Shown here: piece by piece, positions 26,361 to 35,835 of the stretch | Layout of the letters: every line of letters begins with the position of its first letter | Numbering within the stretch: position 1 is the first letter of the stretch | Origin: Leptospira dzoumogneensis | Lineage (GTDB): Bacteria; Spirochaetota; Leptospiria; Leptospirales; Leptospiraceae | Length of the DNA: 64,000 bases | Reading direction: 5' to 3' | Assembly (NCBI RefSeq): GCF_004770895.1 | Contig: NZ_RQHS01000005.1 | Span: forward strand, 186,001 to 250,000 | Position numbers and translations under genes: made by a program | The notes under the pieces: model-generated | The model's input: only the letters and a program-made list of their open reading frames with translations | Database searches by the model: none | Told to the model about the DNA's origin: nothing

Positions 26361-26565
26361 TCCGGATCTGGTCCTATTCAATTTCGAATTCTAGGAAAGA
26401 ATCCTTGTAATGAAAGTAAGATTCAAGCAATAAATTGACATGCCCGAGAACTAAGAGCGGTTATCGTATAACAAATACTACATTGCGACATTCATAGTTT
26501 GAGCCGCTGGTTTTCGGGTAAGATCCCGGCTGTTTTTCGGGAAAAGAAGAAGTCATTTGATCCGC

Positions 26566-27609
26566 TTAGAGGAAACTGCGGACGGATCTTATTAGCTCGG
26601 ATTCGTTTTCCAGAGCGGTTTCTAATCTGAGATAAAACCATTTATAAAAATTCTTATCCGTTCCAATAAGAGAAGAGATCTTTACCCCGTCTTTTTCCGT
26701 ACAGATAATGTAATCTTGGCCGGAAGATTTTTCAGAGATCTGAGTTAGATCTTCTTTTGTATAAGAATAATGATCCGGATAGGATCTGGTTTTTAGCTGG
26801 GATGGATTTTGATCTTTTAAAGAAGAATAAAACGAGCCCGGATTTCCCAAGCCTGCAAAGCAGAACACAGATTTTCCTGAAAGATCTTTGACGGAAATTT
26901 CGGATCCTGCCGAAGAAAGTGGGATTAGTTTCTGGGGAGAGAATCTAAATCTTAAGGTTTGGGAAGGTCTGTATTTTTTGATCCATTTAGATAGTAAACC
27001 TTCATATTCTTCCGAAAACTTGGAAGCGACCAGAAAATTTGCTCTGGAAACAGAAGTATAAGATTCTCTTAATAAACCTAAAGGAAGCACAAATTCCATT
27101 TTAGAAAGTTTAGTACAATCCAATAAAACTAGATCCAAATCCCTGTTTAAAGCATGGTGCTGGAATCCATCATCCAGTAATACAAATACCTTTTGATTAT
27201 CCGGTATTTTGTTCTCCGATCTGAATTTTAGATAAGATTCGTATCTATTGCTTCCTACATATACTTCTGCAAATGAAAGATTCTTTTTTAAAAGAAGAGG
27301 TTCGTCTCCGATCTCCAAAGGAGGGGAATTTTCGGTAACTCTTCTGATCCCTTTTCCGGAAGAACCGTATCCTCTGCTTAAGATCACGATTGGAATATTT
27401 GGAAAATTAGAATGAAGTAATTTAGCTAAATGTAGAGTGAAAGGAGTTTTGCCTGTTCCGCCTACACTGAAATTCCCGACACTGATCGTAACTGCTGAAG
27501 GAAGTGTTCTTTTTGTTTTTAGTCTTCTGTCTAAAAAAAATAAGATCTTATAGACCAGGCTAAGTAGAAATAGAACCGGAAAAAATAGGATCTTTCCAAA
27601 AGAGATCAT
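26566..27609 (-). CDS. lpxK: Tetraacyldisaccharide 4'-kinase
   Basis: 347 aa; phosphorylates the 4' position of the lipid A disaccharide precursor at the inner membrane. An N-terminal hydrophobic segment (ILFFPVLFLLSLVYKILFFL) is followed by the P-loop SVGNFSVGGTGKTPFTLHLA, VILSRGYGSSGKG and LLDDGFQHHALNRDLDLVL, all typical LpxK motifs. It starts 9 nt after the MsbA-type gene stop, an arrangement also common in other Gram-negatives (msbA-lpxK), so the two form an operon for lipid A completion and flipping. Assignment is secure. Confidence 0.96.
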   Translation of the reverse strand: MISFGKILFFPVLFLLSLVYKILFFLDRRLKTKRTLPSAVTISVGNFSVGGTGKTPFTLHLAKLLHSNFPNIPIVILSRGYGSSGKGIRRVTENSPPLEIGDEPLLLKKNLSFAEVYVGSNRYESYLKFRSENKIPDNQKVFVLLDDGFQHHALNRDLDLVLLDCTKLSKMEFVLPLGLLRESYTSVSRANFLVASKFSEEYEGLLSKWIKKYRPSQTLRFRFSPQKLIPLSSAGSEISVKDLSGKSVFCFAGLGNPGSFYSSLKDQNPSQLKTRSYPDHYSYTKEDLTQISEKSSGQDYIICTEKDGVKISSLIGTDKNFYKWFYLRLETALENESELIRSVRSFL

Positions 27610-27618
27610 CTTCTTTTC

Positions 27619-29502
27619 TTAAACCGGAGATTCTGCGAATTGCATCTCGTATAATTTTTTATACTTTCCGTCGAGGCGGATCAACTCCGAGTGAGATCCC
27701 GATTCTACCACCTTTCCGCCTTCCATTGTGAAAATAGTATCTGCGATCTGAACCGTGGAGAGTCTGTGAGCGATTATGATGACGGTTCTGTTTTTATATA
27801 AGGACTCAAGCGCTTGTTGGACAACTCTTTCCGATTCAGTATCCAATGCGGAAGTGGCCTCGTCCAAGATCAATATTTCAGGATCATTCAATAATGCTCT
27901 TGCGATGGAGATCCTTTGTCTTTGTCCACCTGACAGCATTACTCCTCTTTCTCCCACTACAGTATCGAAACCGTCTTCGAAAGATAGAATGAAATCGGTG
28001 GCGAATGCGAGTTCCGAAACTTCCCTCATTTTTTCTTCCGTAACGTTCTCTGTTCCGTAGCAGATATTCTCTCGGATACTCCCGTTAAATAAGAATACTT
28101 GCTGGTTTACGATGGAGATCTTTTTTCGCAAAGAGGCCAGATCTAAATTTCTGAGATCGGTCCCGTCCCAAGTAATGGAACCTTCACTCGGATCGATCAA
28201 TCTTGGTACTAGGTCCACTAATGTGGACTTTCCCGCACCGGAAGATCCGACTAACGCAATTGTGGATCCTTTTTGTATGGAGAGATTTAGATCGGAGAGA
28301 GCGGAGCTTTTTGCTCCCGGATAAGTATATCCTACCGAATCGAATTTTAATTCTTTAGAAAGTTTTTTAGGGTAGATCGGGTTCGGAGGATTTTTTACAT
28401 CCGTCTCACTATCCAACATTTCAAAAACTCTGGTTCCTGCTGCCACCGCACTCTGGATGGAGTTGGATAACATTCCCATTTGTTTGAATGGTCTGGTTAA
28501 AAATACCAAAGTTAAGAAGAAGATCATAAAATGACCTAAGGTCAATTTTTGGAGTTCGATCAAATAAGCTCCGAAAGCCAAAAATATTACGGCAACTATC
28601 GAGCTGGAAAGTTCCACCAAAGAAGGGCCGATCTGATGATAGAAATGTCCTTTAAATGTTTTATCAGAAAGATCGTTATTGATTTCCCAAAATCTCCCCG
28701 CTTCCGTCTTTTCCATGGAGAATGCGCGGATGACTCTGATACCAGAGATGACTTCCTGCAAATGTCCGTTTAGTGCGGATAATCTTTCCTGTTGATTGCG
28801 TGTTGCTTTTCGGATTCGATCCGCAAAAGAAGTTACAGGTCCCATGATCAACGGGACCACGACTAAAACCGCAATGAACATTTCCCAGCTTAAGAAAAGA
28901 AGAATGAGCAAATGTGTGATGATATAGAAAAAATCCACCACTGCATCTTTCAGATCGGAGCTGATCAATTTTGCCAAAACTTCCACATCGTTAACGATTC
29001 GGCTCATAAAGATCCCTGTCTTCTCTTGAACAAAATGATTGAGAGGAAGTTCTTGTGCCTTAGAATAAAGTTCTAATCGAAGATCTCGGACCGCTAGATA
29101 ACCGCCCGAGTTGATACAATACACTGCACCCGTTAAGAATAAAAGTTTTGCTAGATAGATCGGAAATATGAATAAACAAAAAAGTAGAACGAGCTGATCT
29201 TTAGGAAGAGTGGTTAAATAAAAGTTGGTCTTGATCTTTATATCTGCGGTTAGTGCTTCGATCTTTTGAATAGCTTCTAATTCTTTTCCTTCTTCCCTTT
29301 CTTTTAACGCAGTAAATTCTTTTTTGGTGAGTGAGATTTGAAAGTCGGCTTTTCCGCCCTTTCCGATCGCGTTGAAAATCGGAATAACGCTAGTGAGAGA
29401 GGCTCCATTGAGTATGGATACAAAAAAGGATAGTACGACCCCGGTGATTAATCTGTATTTATACTTGAAGGAATACCCCAAGAGGCGTCTATAGACGTTC
29501 AT
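27619..29502 (-). CDS. MsbA-type lipid exporter (ABC permease-ATPase fusion)
   Basis: 627 aa. An exporter-type membrane domain (residues about 15-360, six segments) is fused to an ATPase domain: Walker A LVGSSGAGKSTLVDLVPRL, signature LSGGQRQRISIARALL, Walker B ILILDEATSALDTESE, H-loop IIAHRLSTV. A long charged insertion at residues 50-90 in the first periplasmic loop is unusual for MsbA. Coupling to lpxK supports lipid A core flipping as the function. Its start codon is only 9 nt from the divergent start of the binding lipoprotein, so its promoter must overlap that gene. Confidence 0.88.
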   Translation of the reverse strand: MNVYRRLLGYSFKYKYRLITGVVLSFFVSILNGASLTSVIPIFNAIGKGGKADFQISLTKKEFTALKEREEGKELEAIQKIEALTADIKIKTNFYLTTLPKDQLVLLFCLFIFPIYLAKLLFLTGAVYCINSGGYLAVRDLRLELYSKAQELPLNHFVQEKTGIFMSRIVNDVEVLAKLISSDLKDAVVDFFYIITHLLILLFLSWEMFIAVLVVVPLIMGPVTSFADRIRKATRNQQERLSALNGHLQEVISGIRVIRAFSMEKTEAGRFWEINNDLSDKTFKGHFYHQIGPSLVELSSSIVAVIFLAFGAYLIELQKLTLGHFMIFFLTLVFLTRPFKQMGMLSNSIQSAVAAGTRVFEMLDSETDVKNPPNPIYPKKLSKELKFDSVGYTYPGAKSSALSDLNLSIQKGSTIALVGSSGAGKSTLVDLVPRLIDPSEGSITWDGTDLRNLDLASLRKKISIVNQQVFLFNGSIRENICYGTENVTEEKMREVSELAFATDFILSFEDGFDTVVGERGVMLSGGQRQRISIARALLNDPEILILDEATSALDTESERVVQQALESLYKNRTVIIIAHRLSTVQIADTIFTMEGGKVVESGSHSELIRLDGKYKKLYEMQFAESPV

Positions 29503-29511
29503 AGGTCCGGA

Positions 29512-31008
29512 ATGTTTTATCCTAGATTTCTAGACTCGGTCTCTTCCCGGTTTCAGGTCGGACCGAAACCGACTCTTACCTTTTCCCTGGCTTTCCTTCT
29601 TTTGTCCCTTCTTTTTTATGATTGTGGAAAAGCGGAAAGAAGTCCCGAAAAACTGGTATTTTCACTGCCTTCTGATCCGATCTCTTTGGACCCGATCCGA
29701 TCCACTGACTTATCTTCCAGAATTGTTCTAAAATATATCTACCCTAGACTTTTTGAAATAAATGGAGAAGGTACAATCCTTCCTTCTTTAGTAAGATCAT
29801 ATAAATTGGCAGAAGGTCCGTCATCCAAGATCAGAAGATTGATCTTGGAACTTCGCACTGATCCAAAATCAAATGTAAACGCTCCAACAGTTTTAGGATC
29901 TTTAGAAAGATTAAGAAATACTCCTGGGCCAAGAAGAAGCACATATTCTTTTTTAAAAGGTGGAAAGGTTCTCTCCGGTTCCAGTTTGGAAATTTATTTC
30001 GAAGGCGGCCTCAGAGAAACTTTAGAAAAACTTTCTCTGCCCCAAGCTTGGATCTATTGCGGTCCGCCTGAATCGGTTTGTGGTGATTTTAAATTAGCGG
30101 AATGGAAGAGGAATAATCATCTTAGATTAGTTGCAAATCATCGGAGCGAATTGGGTTCCGAGATTCTATTTAGAGTTCTTCCGCAAGCAAGTACAGGATT
30201 GTATTTATATTTCAAAGACGAATTGGATCTGATGAAATTGCCCGTATTCCTTCTCAAAAACTCATTAGTAAAAGAAGATCATATTTCCATTCGAAAAGGA
30301 GGCGGGGTACAATACATAGCGATCAACTCTAAGGACGCCTGCTTCGATAAGAACTTTAGAAAAGCGTTAAATTATTCGGTAGATAAACGAACAATCATCC
30401 GGGTCTTATTGGAAGGTAAGGGAGAAGTTTCCGTAGGCCCTTTTCCAAAATCCATTTCGGATACCTGGACTTCTTCCGAAGAGATTTATCCTTATGATCT
30501 TTCAAAGGCGAAAGAATTACTCTCTCGTTCTGTTTGTTATCCTAAAATTTTAGAAAGAGAATTGGAATTTAGGATGAGAGGAGACGAGGAGAACCAAGCA
30601 AATGGTGCTGCCGTAGTCCAAAACTTAAAAGAGCTTGGATTAAGGATTAAGATTCTCCCGATGGAAAAAGCAGCATTATATAAAGAGAATGGAGAGGGTA
30701 AGGGAGATCTAACATTACTATTTTGGTATGCAGATCTTCCCGGGCCGTTTGCATTTTTAGATCCGTTGTTTGCGGGAGATAGATTTGGGAATGGAGGGAA
30801 TAGAGCCTTCTACTCTAACCCCAAAATGGAAAAAATTTTCCAAGAGATCAGATCTACCGACAAAACGGATATAAGCCCTCAGATCAAAGAAGCATTTTCA
30901 CTTTTATCCGAAGATGCTCCTTGGATCTTTTTGTGGTCCCCTTACGAGTTATATTTAGTAGGGGACCGTTTATCTAAAAATCCTAATCGTCGCTCGGATC
31001 TTCCTTAG
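29512..31008 (+). CDS. Peptide/nickel-type ABC substrate-binding lipoprotein
   Basis: 498 aa. The hydrophobic signal ends LLFYDC-G (Cys about 38), a spirochaetal-type lipobox. The mature protein follows the SBP_bac_5 plan: LVFSLPSDPISLDPIRSTDL near the N-terminus, the YIAINSKDACFDKNFRKALN and YSVDKRTIIRVLLEGKGE stretch in the centre, and LTLLFWYADLPGPFAFLDPL near the end. Such lipoproteins deliver oligopeptides or similar ligands to Opp/Dpp permeases, but no permease or ATPase is adjacent, so it is an orphan. No alternative start exists in frame. Its C-terminal 26 nt overlap the convergent PBP gene. Confidence 0.83.
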   Translation: MFYPRFLDSVSSRFQVGPKPTLTFSLAFLLLSLLFYDCGKAERSPEKLVFSLPSDPISLDPIRSTDLSSRIVLKYIYPRLFEINGEGTILPSLVRSYKLAEGPSSKIRRLILELRTDPKSNVNAPTVLGSLERLRNTPGPRRSTYSFLKGGKVLSGSSLEIYFEGGLRETLEKLSLPQAWIYCGPPESVCGDFKLAEWKRNNHLRLVANHRSELGSEILFRVLPQASTGLYLYFKDELDLMKLPVFLLKNSLVKEDHISIRKGGGVQYIAINSKDACFDKNFRKALNYSVDKRTIIRVLLEGKGEVSVGPFPKSISDTWTSSEEIYPYDLSKAKELLSRSVCYPKILERELEFRMRGDEENQANGAAVVQNLKELGLRIKILPMEKAALYKENGEGKGDLTLLFWYADLPGPFAFLDPLFAGDRFGNGGNRAFYSNPKMEKIFQEIRSTDKTDISPQIKEAFSLLSEDAPWIFLWSPYELYLVGDRLSKNPNRRSDLP

Positions 31009-33376
31009 CTTCGGGAAGTTCTAATTCTACCGCGTCTTCTCCGGAAAGAGCTTCTTCGGAACCGTTTGTGGAAGAGGCTCCTTCCGTTTGGGTAACCGTA
31101 GGAGTAGTTGCTCCGCCTCCAGGCTGGTCTCCCACGTAATAATACTGTCCATAGAGAGGATGTTTACATTCTGCCTCGTTAGATAATAGTCCGCCTGTCT
31201 CCGCGCAGATATCGACTTTCACATAATCTCCATTAAATGGAGTGATAAGACTATCACCAAAACCTAATGTTCTTGCTACATAAGAAACATATCTAAACCA
31301 AATAGAACCGCTTGTACCTGAGCCGGAACCGGGGAATGGAGCGCCTAAATCGTTGCCTACCCAAACTGCGGTAACCAAATTCGGATTCACACCTGCGAAC
31401 CAAACATCTCTTACACCTTTTCTGGAGCCCCAGCGTTTTTGGGCTTCTTTAGGAGATTGAACCGTTCCTGTTTTTCCGCCGAGCGGGAATTTTTCTCCTT
31501 CTTTTAATGCGATCTTGAGTGTGCCTTCTTCAGAGACGACCGCTTCTAATAAGTTTAAGGTCATTGCGCAGGCGACAGGATCTAAAATTTGTTCCGCTTC
31601 TTTCGGATCAGGCAGAAGGTTTACATAAAGTTCAGATCCTTCGAAATCGGTGATCCTTAAGATCTCAACAGGCTTCACCTTTTTACCGTTATTCGCAATT
31701 GTTGCGTATACCGTTGCAAGTTCCTTAGGAGAAAGTTCTCCGGAACCGAGGGCCAATGTAAGATTATGTTGGAATCTTCTGCTCAACTCAGAACTGTCCA
31801 GGTCTAGAATTTTTCCGAGAGTATGGATAAAATCACCTACACCTATCTCGTCCATGAACTTGACGGCGATCGTATTCACCGACTGAGCGAATGCGGTTCT
31901 GGTTTGCATTGCACCTCTATGCCCTTTATACCAGTTTTTAGGAGCATAACCTCTGATCTTGATCGGCTCGTCCACAACGATAGAAGTAGGAGTGGCGATC
32001 CTTTTTTCGAATGCCATCAGATAAACAAGCCCTTTGATCACTGAGCCCGGTTGTCTAACCGCGGAAACAGCACGATTTAATCTGAATATATTAGAAATTT
32101 TGTAACTACCGACCATTGCCTCCACATATCCATTCGCAGGATTGATGGAGATCAAACTTCCGTTCATATTTTCAATGATCTTGTTTTGTTTGGCAGCCTC
32201 GTCCGTTTTACCCGCTTTTATATAATTCGCTTTTTCTTCCGAAAGTTTTTTGCGAACCGCCTCAATTCCTTCTCTGAGAGAACGTTCTGCCGCTTCTTGT
32301 TTATCATAATCTAATGTGGTATACACATTCATACCGCGGCTTTCCAGATCTATCTCCGAGAAGTTCTCGATCACGAATTGGCGGACCCCGAAATTAAAAT
32401 CGGAAGCTAGATTGATCGTAAAATCCTTATCAAATCCGTACTTTCCTATTTCGGAAGTGATTACAACCTTATCCTCTTCTTCCTTGGTTTCTTCCACCAC
32501 GTAGAAGGACCTGAATTTACGGATATTCGCATCCACCTTCTTCTCAAAATCCCTTTCGATCGATTTAGGATTCGGATGAAGGTTTTGGTTTTTCCCCATT
32601 ACGGTCATGACCATCTTCTGCCTTTTGAGAGCTATCTTAGGATTTCGGACCGCATTATAGTTAGAAGGAGCCGGAATTGTTCCTACAAGCAAAGCCGCTT
32701 CTGCAGGAGTTAATTCATATGCAGGTTTATTAAAGTAATAACGGGAAGCTTCTTCGACTCCCGTATTCCCTTCTCCCAAGAAGATACGATTCAGATACAT
32801 CGCCAAGATCGTATTTTTATCGAATTTACTCTCCAGATAGAATGTGCAGTAAAATTCGGTGAGTTTATTGAATACGTTCCGAGCGCCAAGATCCAAAGTA
32901 AGTTTAGCCAACTGTTGGGTGAGAGTGGAACCGCCCTGTTTTTGGAAAGTGGTTAGATTGACTATGATCGCCCTGAGTAATGCCGTAAAATTTACACCAT
33001 TATGTTCGTAAAAGTCCCTATCTTCGGAGCTGAGCAAGGCCCATATTATATTTCCATGATTTGCTAAATTATCGGTACGGATCGGTCTGAATTTCCTACG
33101 GGAAAATTCTCCGATCAATTTTCCGTTTTTGTCCAAGATACGGATCGGTTTGATCTCGTTCGGATCGTATGCATCCGAAACTTCCCTCTGGAAAGTCTCT
33201 AAATTGCGGGCGACTTCTTCTTGTTTGGTGAGCCACACAACGTAAGATCCTCCGATCAAAAAGGAAAGGATTACGATCCCGGAAATGACCGAGAATTTGA
33301 GGATGGATCTCCAGTTTGTTCTAGAATATTGGAGGAGTGCGGCTAAAATTCCAAGGATACGATCTTTGATGTTCAT
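30983..33376 (-). CDS. Penicillin-binding protein 1A (bifunctional class A PBP)
   Basis: 797 aa, anchored by one N-terminal membrane segment (FSVISGIVILSFLIGGSYVVW region). The glycosyltransferase (GT51) domain shows LLSSEDRDFYEHNGVNF with the catalytic Glu, then GGSTLTQQLAKL. The transpeptidase domain has all three motifs: SVIK, SVN (SVNTIAVK) and KTG (GGKTGTVQSP). It polymerises and cross-links peptidoglycan in the periplasm. The long acidic, T/S-rich C-terminal tail after residue 745 is probably disordered. It is convergent with, and overlaps, the binding-lipoprotein gene. Confidence 0.95.
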   Translation of the reverse strand: MNIKDRILGILAALLQYSRTNWRSILKFSVISGIVILSFLIGGSYVVWLTKQEEVARNLETFQREVSDAYDPNEIKPIRILDKNGKLIGEFSRRKFRPIRTDNLANHGNIIWALLSSEDRDFYEHNGVNFTALLRAIIVNLTTFQKQGGSTLTQQLAKLTLDLGARNVFNKLTEFYCTFYLESKFDKNTILAMYLNRIFLGEGNTGVEEASRYYFNKPAYELTPAEAALLVGTIPAPSNYNAVRNPKIALKRQKMVMTVMGKNQNLHPNPKSIERDFEKKVDANIRKFRSFYVVEETKEEEDKVVITSEIGKYGFDKDFTINLASDFNFGVRQFVIENFSEIDLESRGMNVYTTLDYDKQEAAERSLREGIEAVRKKLSEEKANYIKAGKTDEAAKQNKIIENMNGSLISINPANGYVEAMVGSYKISNIFRLNRAVSAVRQPGSVIKGLVYLMAFEKRIATPTSIVVDEPIKIRGYAPKNWYKGHRGAMQTRTAFAQSVNTIAVKFMDEIGVGDFIHTLGKILDLDSSELSRRFQHNLTLALGSGELSPKELATVYATIANNGKKVKPVEILRITDFEGSELYVNLLPDPKEAEQILDPVACAMTLNLLEAVVSEEGTLKIALKEGEKFPLGGKTGTVQSPKEAQKRWGSRKGVRDVWFAGVNPNLVTAVWVGNDLGAPFPGSGSGTSGSIWFRYVSYVARTLGFGDSLITPFNGDYVKVDICAETGGLLSNEAECKHPLYGQYYYVGDQPGGGATTPTVTQTEGASSTNGSEEALSGEDAVELELPEAKEDPSDD

Positions 33377-33539
33377 AAGGTCCGTCGGTAGGTTTTCCGC
33401 CGTAAGTTAGGGAAAGAAAAGGACTTTTTTTGCGGATTTTTGTCCACATTCTTCTCTCTTATGTCGGCATAAAACATATCCGAAAGGTTTAGAGTACGGA
33501 CAAATAAAGAGCGATTCTGGTAGACAGTTCTGAAATTCT

Positions 33540-34487
33540 ATGTCCAATAAAGTTTTGCTTTGGGTAACCGAAGAGCATAGGATCATGGAAGACCTGCCTT
33601 ACAAAAAAGAAATTTCTCTGCGTTTTCAGTCTTCACCTCCTGCAAAGACTGAGATCTGGCCTAAGGTCAGCCTTTTATTCGGAAGAGAAGGAATTCCCAC
33701 AGATCTGTCTCATCTTTATTTGAACGAGGATGGAGAATCCTGGGCCAATCTTGGCTATTGGGAGAATACAAAAGAATACGGCGCAGCTTGTGCGAATCTC
33801 GCGGAACATCTGGGAGCATTGGCCGGATTGGATCTAGATTCTAAACTATTGGATCTGGGATTTGGATGCGGGGACCAATTTAGGATTTGGGAGAACAACT
33901 TCGGAGTAAATGTTTCGAATATATACGGGATCAATATCTCTAAGATACAGATCGAATTCGCAAAAAGACGTTATGAAGGAAGAAGCAGCTCTCCTAATTT
34001 AATTTTAGGAAGTGTAGAAGGTTTGGCGGAATTCGAGGATAAAACCTTCGATGTGGTGCTCGCATTAGACAGTTTATATTTTATACCCAATAGAAACAGA
34101 TTGGTCGGGGAAATTTATAGAATTTTAAGACCAGGAGGAGTATTCGTATCCGCAGAGATACTTCTCTCCGATCGAAAAATTTCTTATTGGGAAACTTTCA
34201 AAAGAAATTTGATACTCCGAATGGCAAAAATGTCTTCCGATCTCAAAAAGGTAGAAGGTATAGTATCCGAATATTCCGCCCTAGGATTCAACTTCGAAGT
34301 TCTAGAAAGAATAGATCCTTTCGTATTTCCAGGATTTTCCCAATTTATATTAGAAAAAATTAAATCGGAAAAAAAGATCCCCAAAAGGCTCGCAGGAAGA
34401 TATGAAATGTTGGGAGAATATTTCGGCTCCGAAACGATCAAAAAACATTTCGAGTATTGGATCTATAAGGTCAGAAAACCGGAGTAG
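33540..34487 (+). CDS. Class I SAM-dependent methyltransferase
   Basis: 315 aa. Motif I is LLDLGFGCGDQFRIW (about residues 102-116), followed by IYGINISKIQIEFAKRRYEG and the LRPGGVFVSAEIL segment, the UbiE/sterol-C24-type Rossmann methyltransferase layout. The substrate is unknown; the LGFGCGDQ-INIS pattern recalls enzymes acting on lipid or natural-product substrates. No Shine-Dalgarno precedes the ATG at 33540, and an in-frame ATG at 33585 has AGGATC close by, so the true start is uncertain. It converges with a flavin oxidase gene 3 nt away; members of both families often act on fatty acids or isoprenoids, which is suggestive only. Confidence 0.85.
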   Translation: MSNKVLLWVTEEHRIMEDLPYKKEISLRFQSSPPAKTEIWPKVSLLFGREGIPTDLSHLYLNEDGESWANLGYWENTKEYGAACANLAEHLGALAGLDLDSKLLDLGFGCGDQFRIWENNFGVNVSNIYGINISKIQIEFAKRRYEGRSSSPNLILGSVEGLAEFEDKTFDVVLALDSLYFIPNRNRLVGEIYRILRPGGVFVSAEILLSDRKISYWETFKRNLILRMAKMSSDLKKVEGIVSEYSALGFNFEVLERIDPFVFPGFSQFILEKIKSEKKIPKRLAGRYEMLGEYFGSETIKKHFEYWIYKVRKPE

Positions 34488-34490
34488 ATC

Positions 34491-35747
34491 TTAAGATCTC
34501 AGAGAACCTTCTACCCATCTTTTTACATCTAAAGAAGTGGAAACTCCGGCTTCTAAAAGCGGCATTCCGTATTTAGCGTAAGAACCGCAGAGCCATACTT
34601 TTTTGCCCGGAAGCTCCTGCAGCTCTTTCAGTTCTTCTAAGATCTTTCTGGAAGCAAGGTCTATTACAGGTCTTTCGAATTTGGATCTGCTGATAAAATC
34701 CTTTTCATTCGGTTCTACGAGAGGATTCCAGGTTTGAAAAACCGCCTTACCTTTCATAGAAGGAAGTACTTTGTTCAAAAGAATAGTGGCGGTCGCGGTA
34801 GAACTATCCCCCGAAAGAGAAAAACACATAGGCGCCCAATGTCTTTTCTGTTTAGGCATGAACTTTTCGTCCGAATGGACCACTACTTCGGAAGCCTCGT
34901 ATTTTAATCCGGAAAGCAGCGCCTTCTCCTTTGAATATTCGTCTGGAAGAATGGAGATGGCTTGATTGGCGGGAGCAGCGACTACCACCCTGTCAAAAAG
35001 TTCTTCTCCACTTTCGAAGATCAGTTTTACTTTATCTTTTTCTAAAACGATTTTTTTAGGATCAGTACTCAAACGAACGGAAGAAGTTCTTTTGGAAAGT
35101 TTTTCGGTAACGTCTCTGGTCCCTTTTTCGGGAGTTAGAAATCTGAGGAACTTTAAACCGCTGGAATGATAACCGATTACTACTTCTGCAGGATAATTTT
35201 TTGCACTCTCAGAAGTACAAGTATTGATCGTGGAGAACATGGGGATCAAATACAGATCCTCGAATTCTACGGAATAACCGAACCTACTTAAGAACTGAGA
35301 GATGGTAAGTTGTTCTCCATCTAACGATTGTAATTCTCTTTCCGATTCTTCGTAAAAGCGGATTGCGTCCGAAAAAATACGTCTAGAAGTTTTATTGGAA
35401 AAACAGACCCAATAAGGGATCGGAACAAAATTGCCTCCGATACCCAAAGTGGAAAAACCGAAATAAGTGGTGCCATCCCCGTAATTTAAGGAAAACGAAT
35501 AGTCCACGGGTCTTACTTCGATCCCCGCTTCTTTATAAAGATCCAAAAGGCAGGGATAATAATTACGTTTGAAAGCTCTGAAGGGAACATCCACACGGAT
35601 AGAATGTCCGTTGGAGAAAAGGTCGGTACCGTGAGCATCCATACCGACCAAAGGATGTTTTTCTATAAGAGTGACTTCATGTTCTTTGCCCAAGTACCAA
35701 GATGCGCTTAAGCCGGCGATTCCACTACCGATGACCGCGATTTTCAT
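34491..35747 (-). CDS. FAD-dependent amine oxidase-like oxidoreductase
   Basis: 418 aa. It starts with the dinucleotide-binding loop MKIAVIGSGIAGLSASWYLG and then EVTLIEKHPLVGMDAHGTDL. The second FAD contact is DRVVVAAPANQAISIL. This resembles the COG2907 group (NAD/FAD-binding proteins often near cyclopropane-fatty-acid synthase-type methyltransferases). The convergent neighbour being a methyltransferase fits that pattern loosely, but they are on opposite strands and cannot be one operon. The substrate is unknown. Confidence 0.8.
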   Translation of the reverse strand: MKIAVIGSGIAGLSASWYLGKEHEVTLIEKHPLVGMDAHGTDLFSNGHSIRVDVPFRAFKRNYYPCLLDLYKEAGIEVRPVDYSFSLNYGDGTTYFGFSTLGIGGNFVPIPYWVCFSNKTSRRIFSDAIRFYEESERELQSLDGEQLTISQFLSRFGYSVEFEDLYLIPMFSTINTCTSESAKNYPAEVVIGYHSSGLKFLRFLTPEKGTRDVTEKLSKRTSSVRLSTDPKKIVLEKDKVKLIFESGEELFDRVVVAAPANQAISILPDEYSKEKALLSGLKYEASEVVVHSDEKFMPKQKRHWAPMCFSLSGDSSTATATILLNKVLPSMKGKAVFQTWNPLVEPNEKDFISRSKFERPVIDLASRKILEELKELQELPGKKVWLCGSYAKYGMPLLEAGVSTSLDVKRWVEGSLRS

Positions 35748-35835
35748 TCCGGATTAGAATCCTTTTTTAAAACAAAAATACAAGGTAAAACCTGAATTTA
35801 AGGAAGGAATGCTACAAAAAAGGAACCGAACGAAT

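Noticed and set aside
26503..26540. GC-rich hairpin between lpxK and the outer-membrane paralogues
   Set aside because: The only T run after it is on the plus strand, where no gene ends; on the minus strand it lacks a T tail, so calling it a terminator is not supported.
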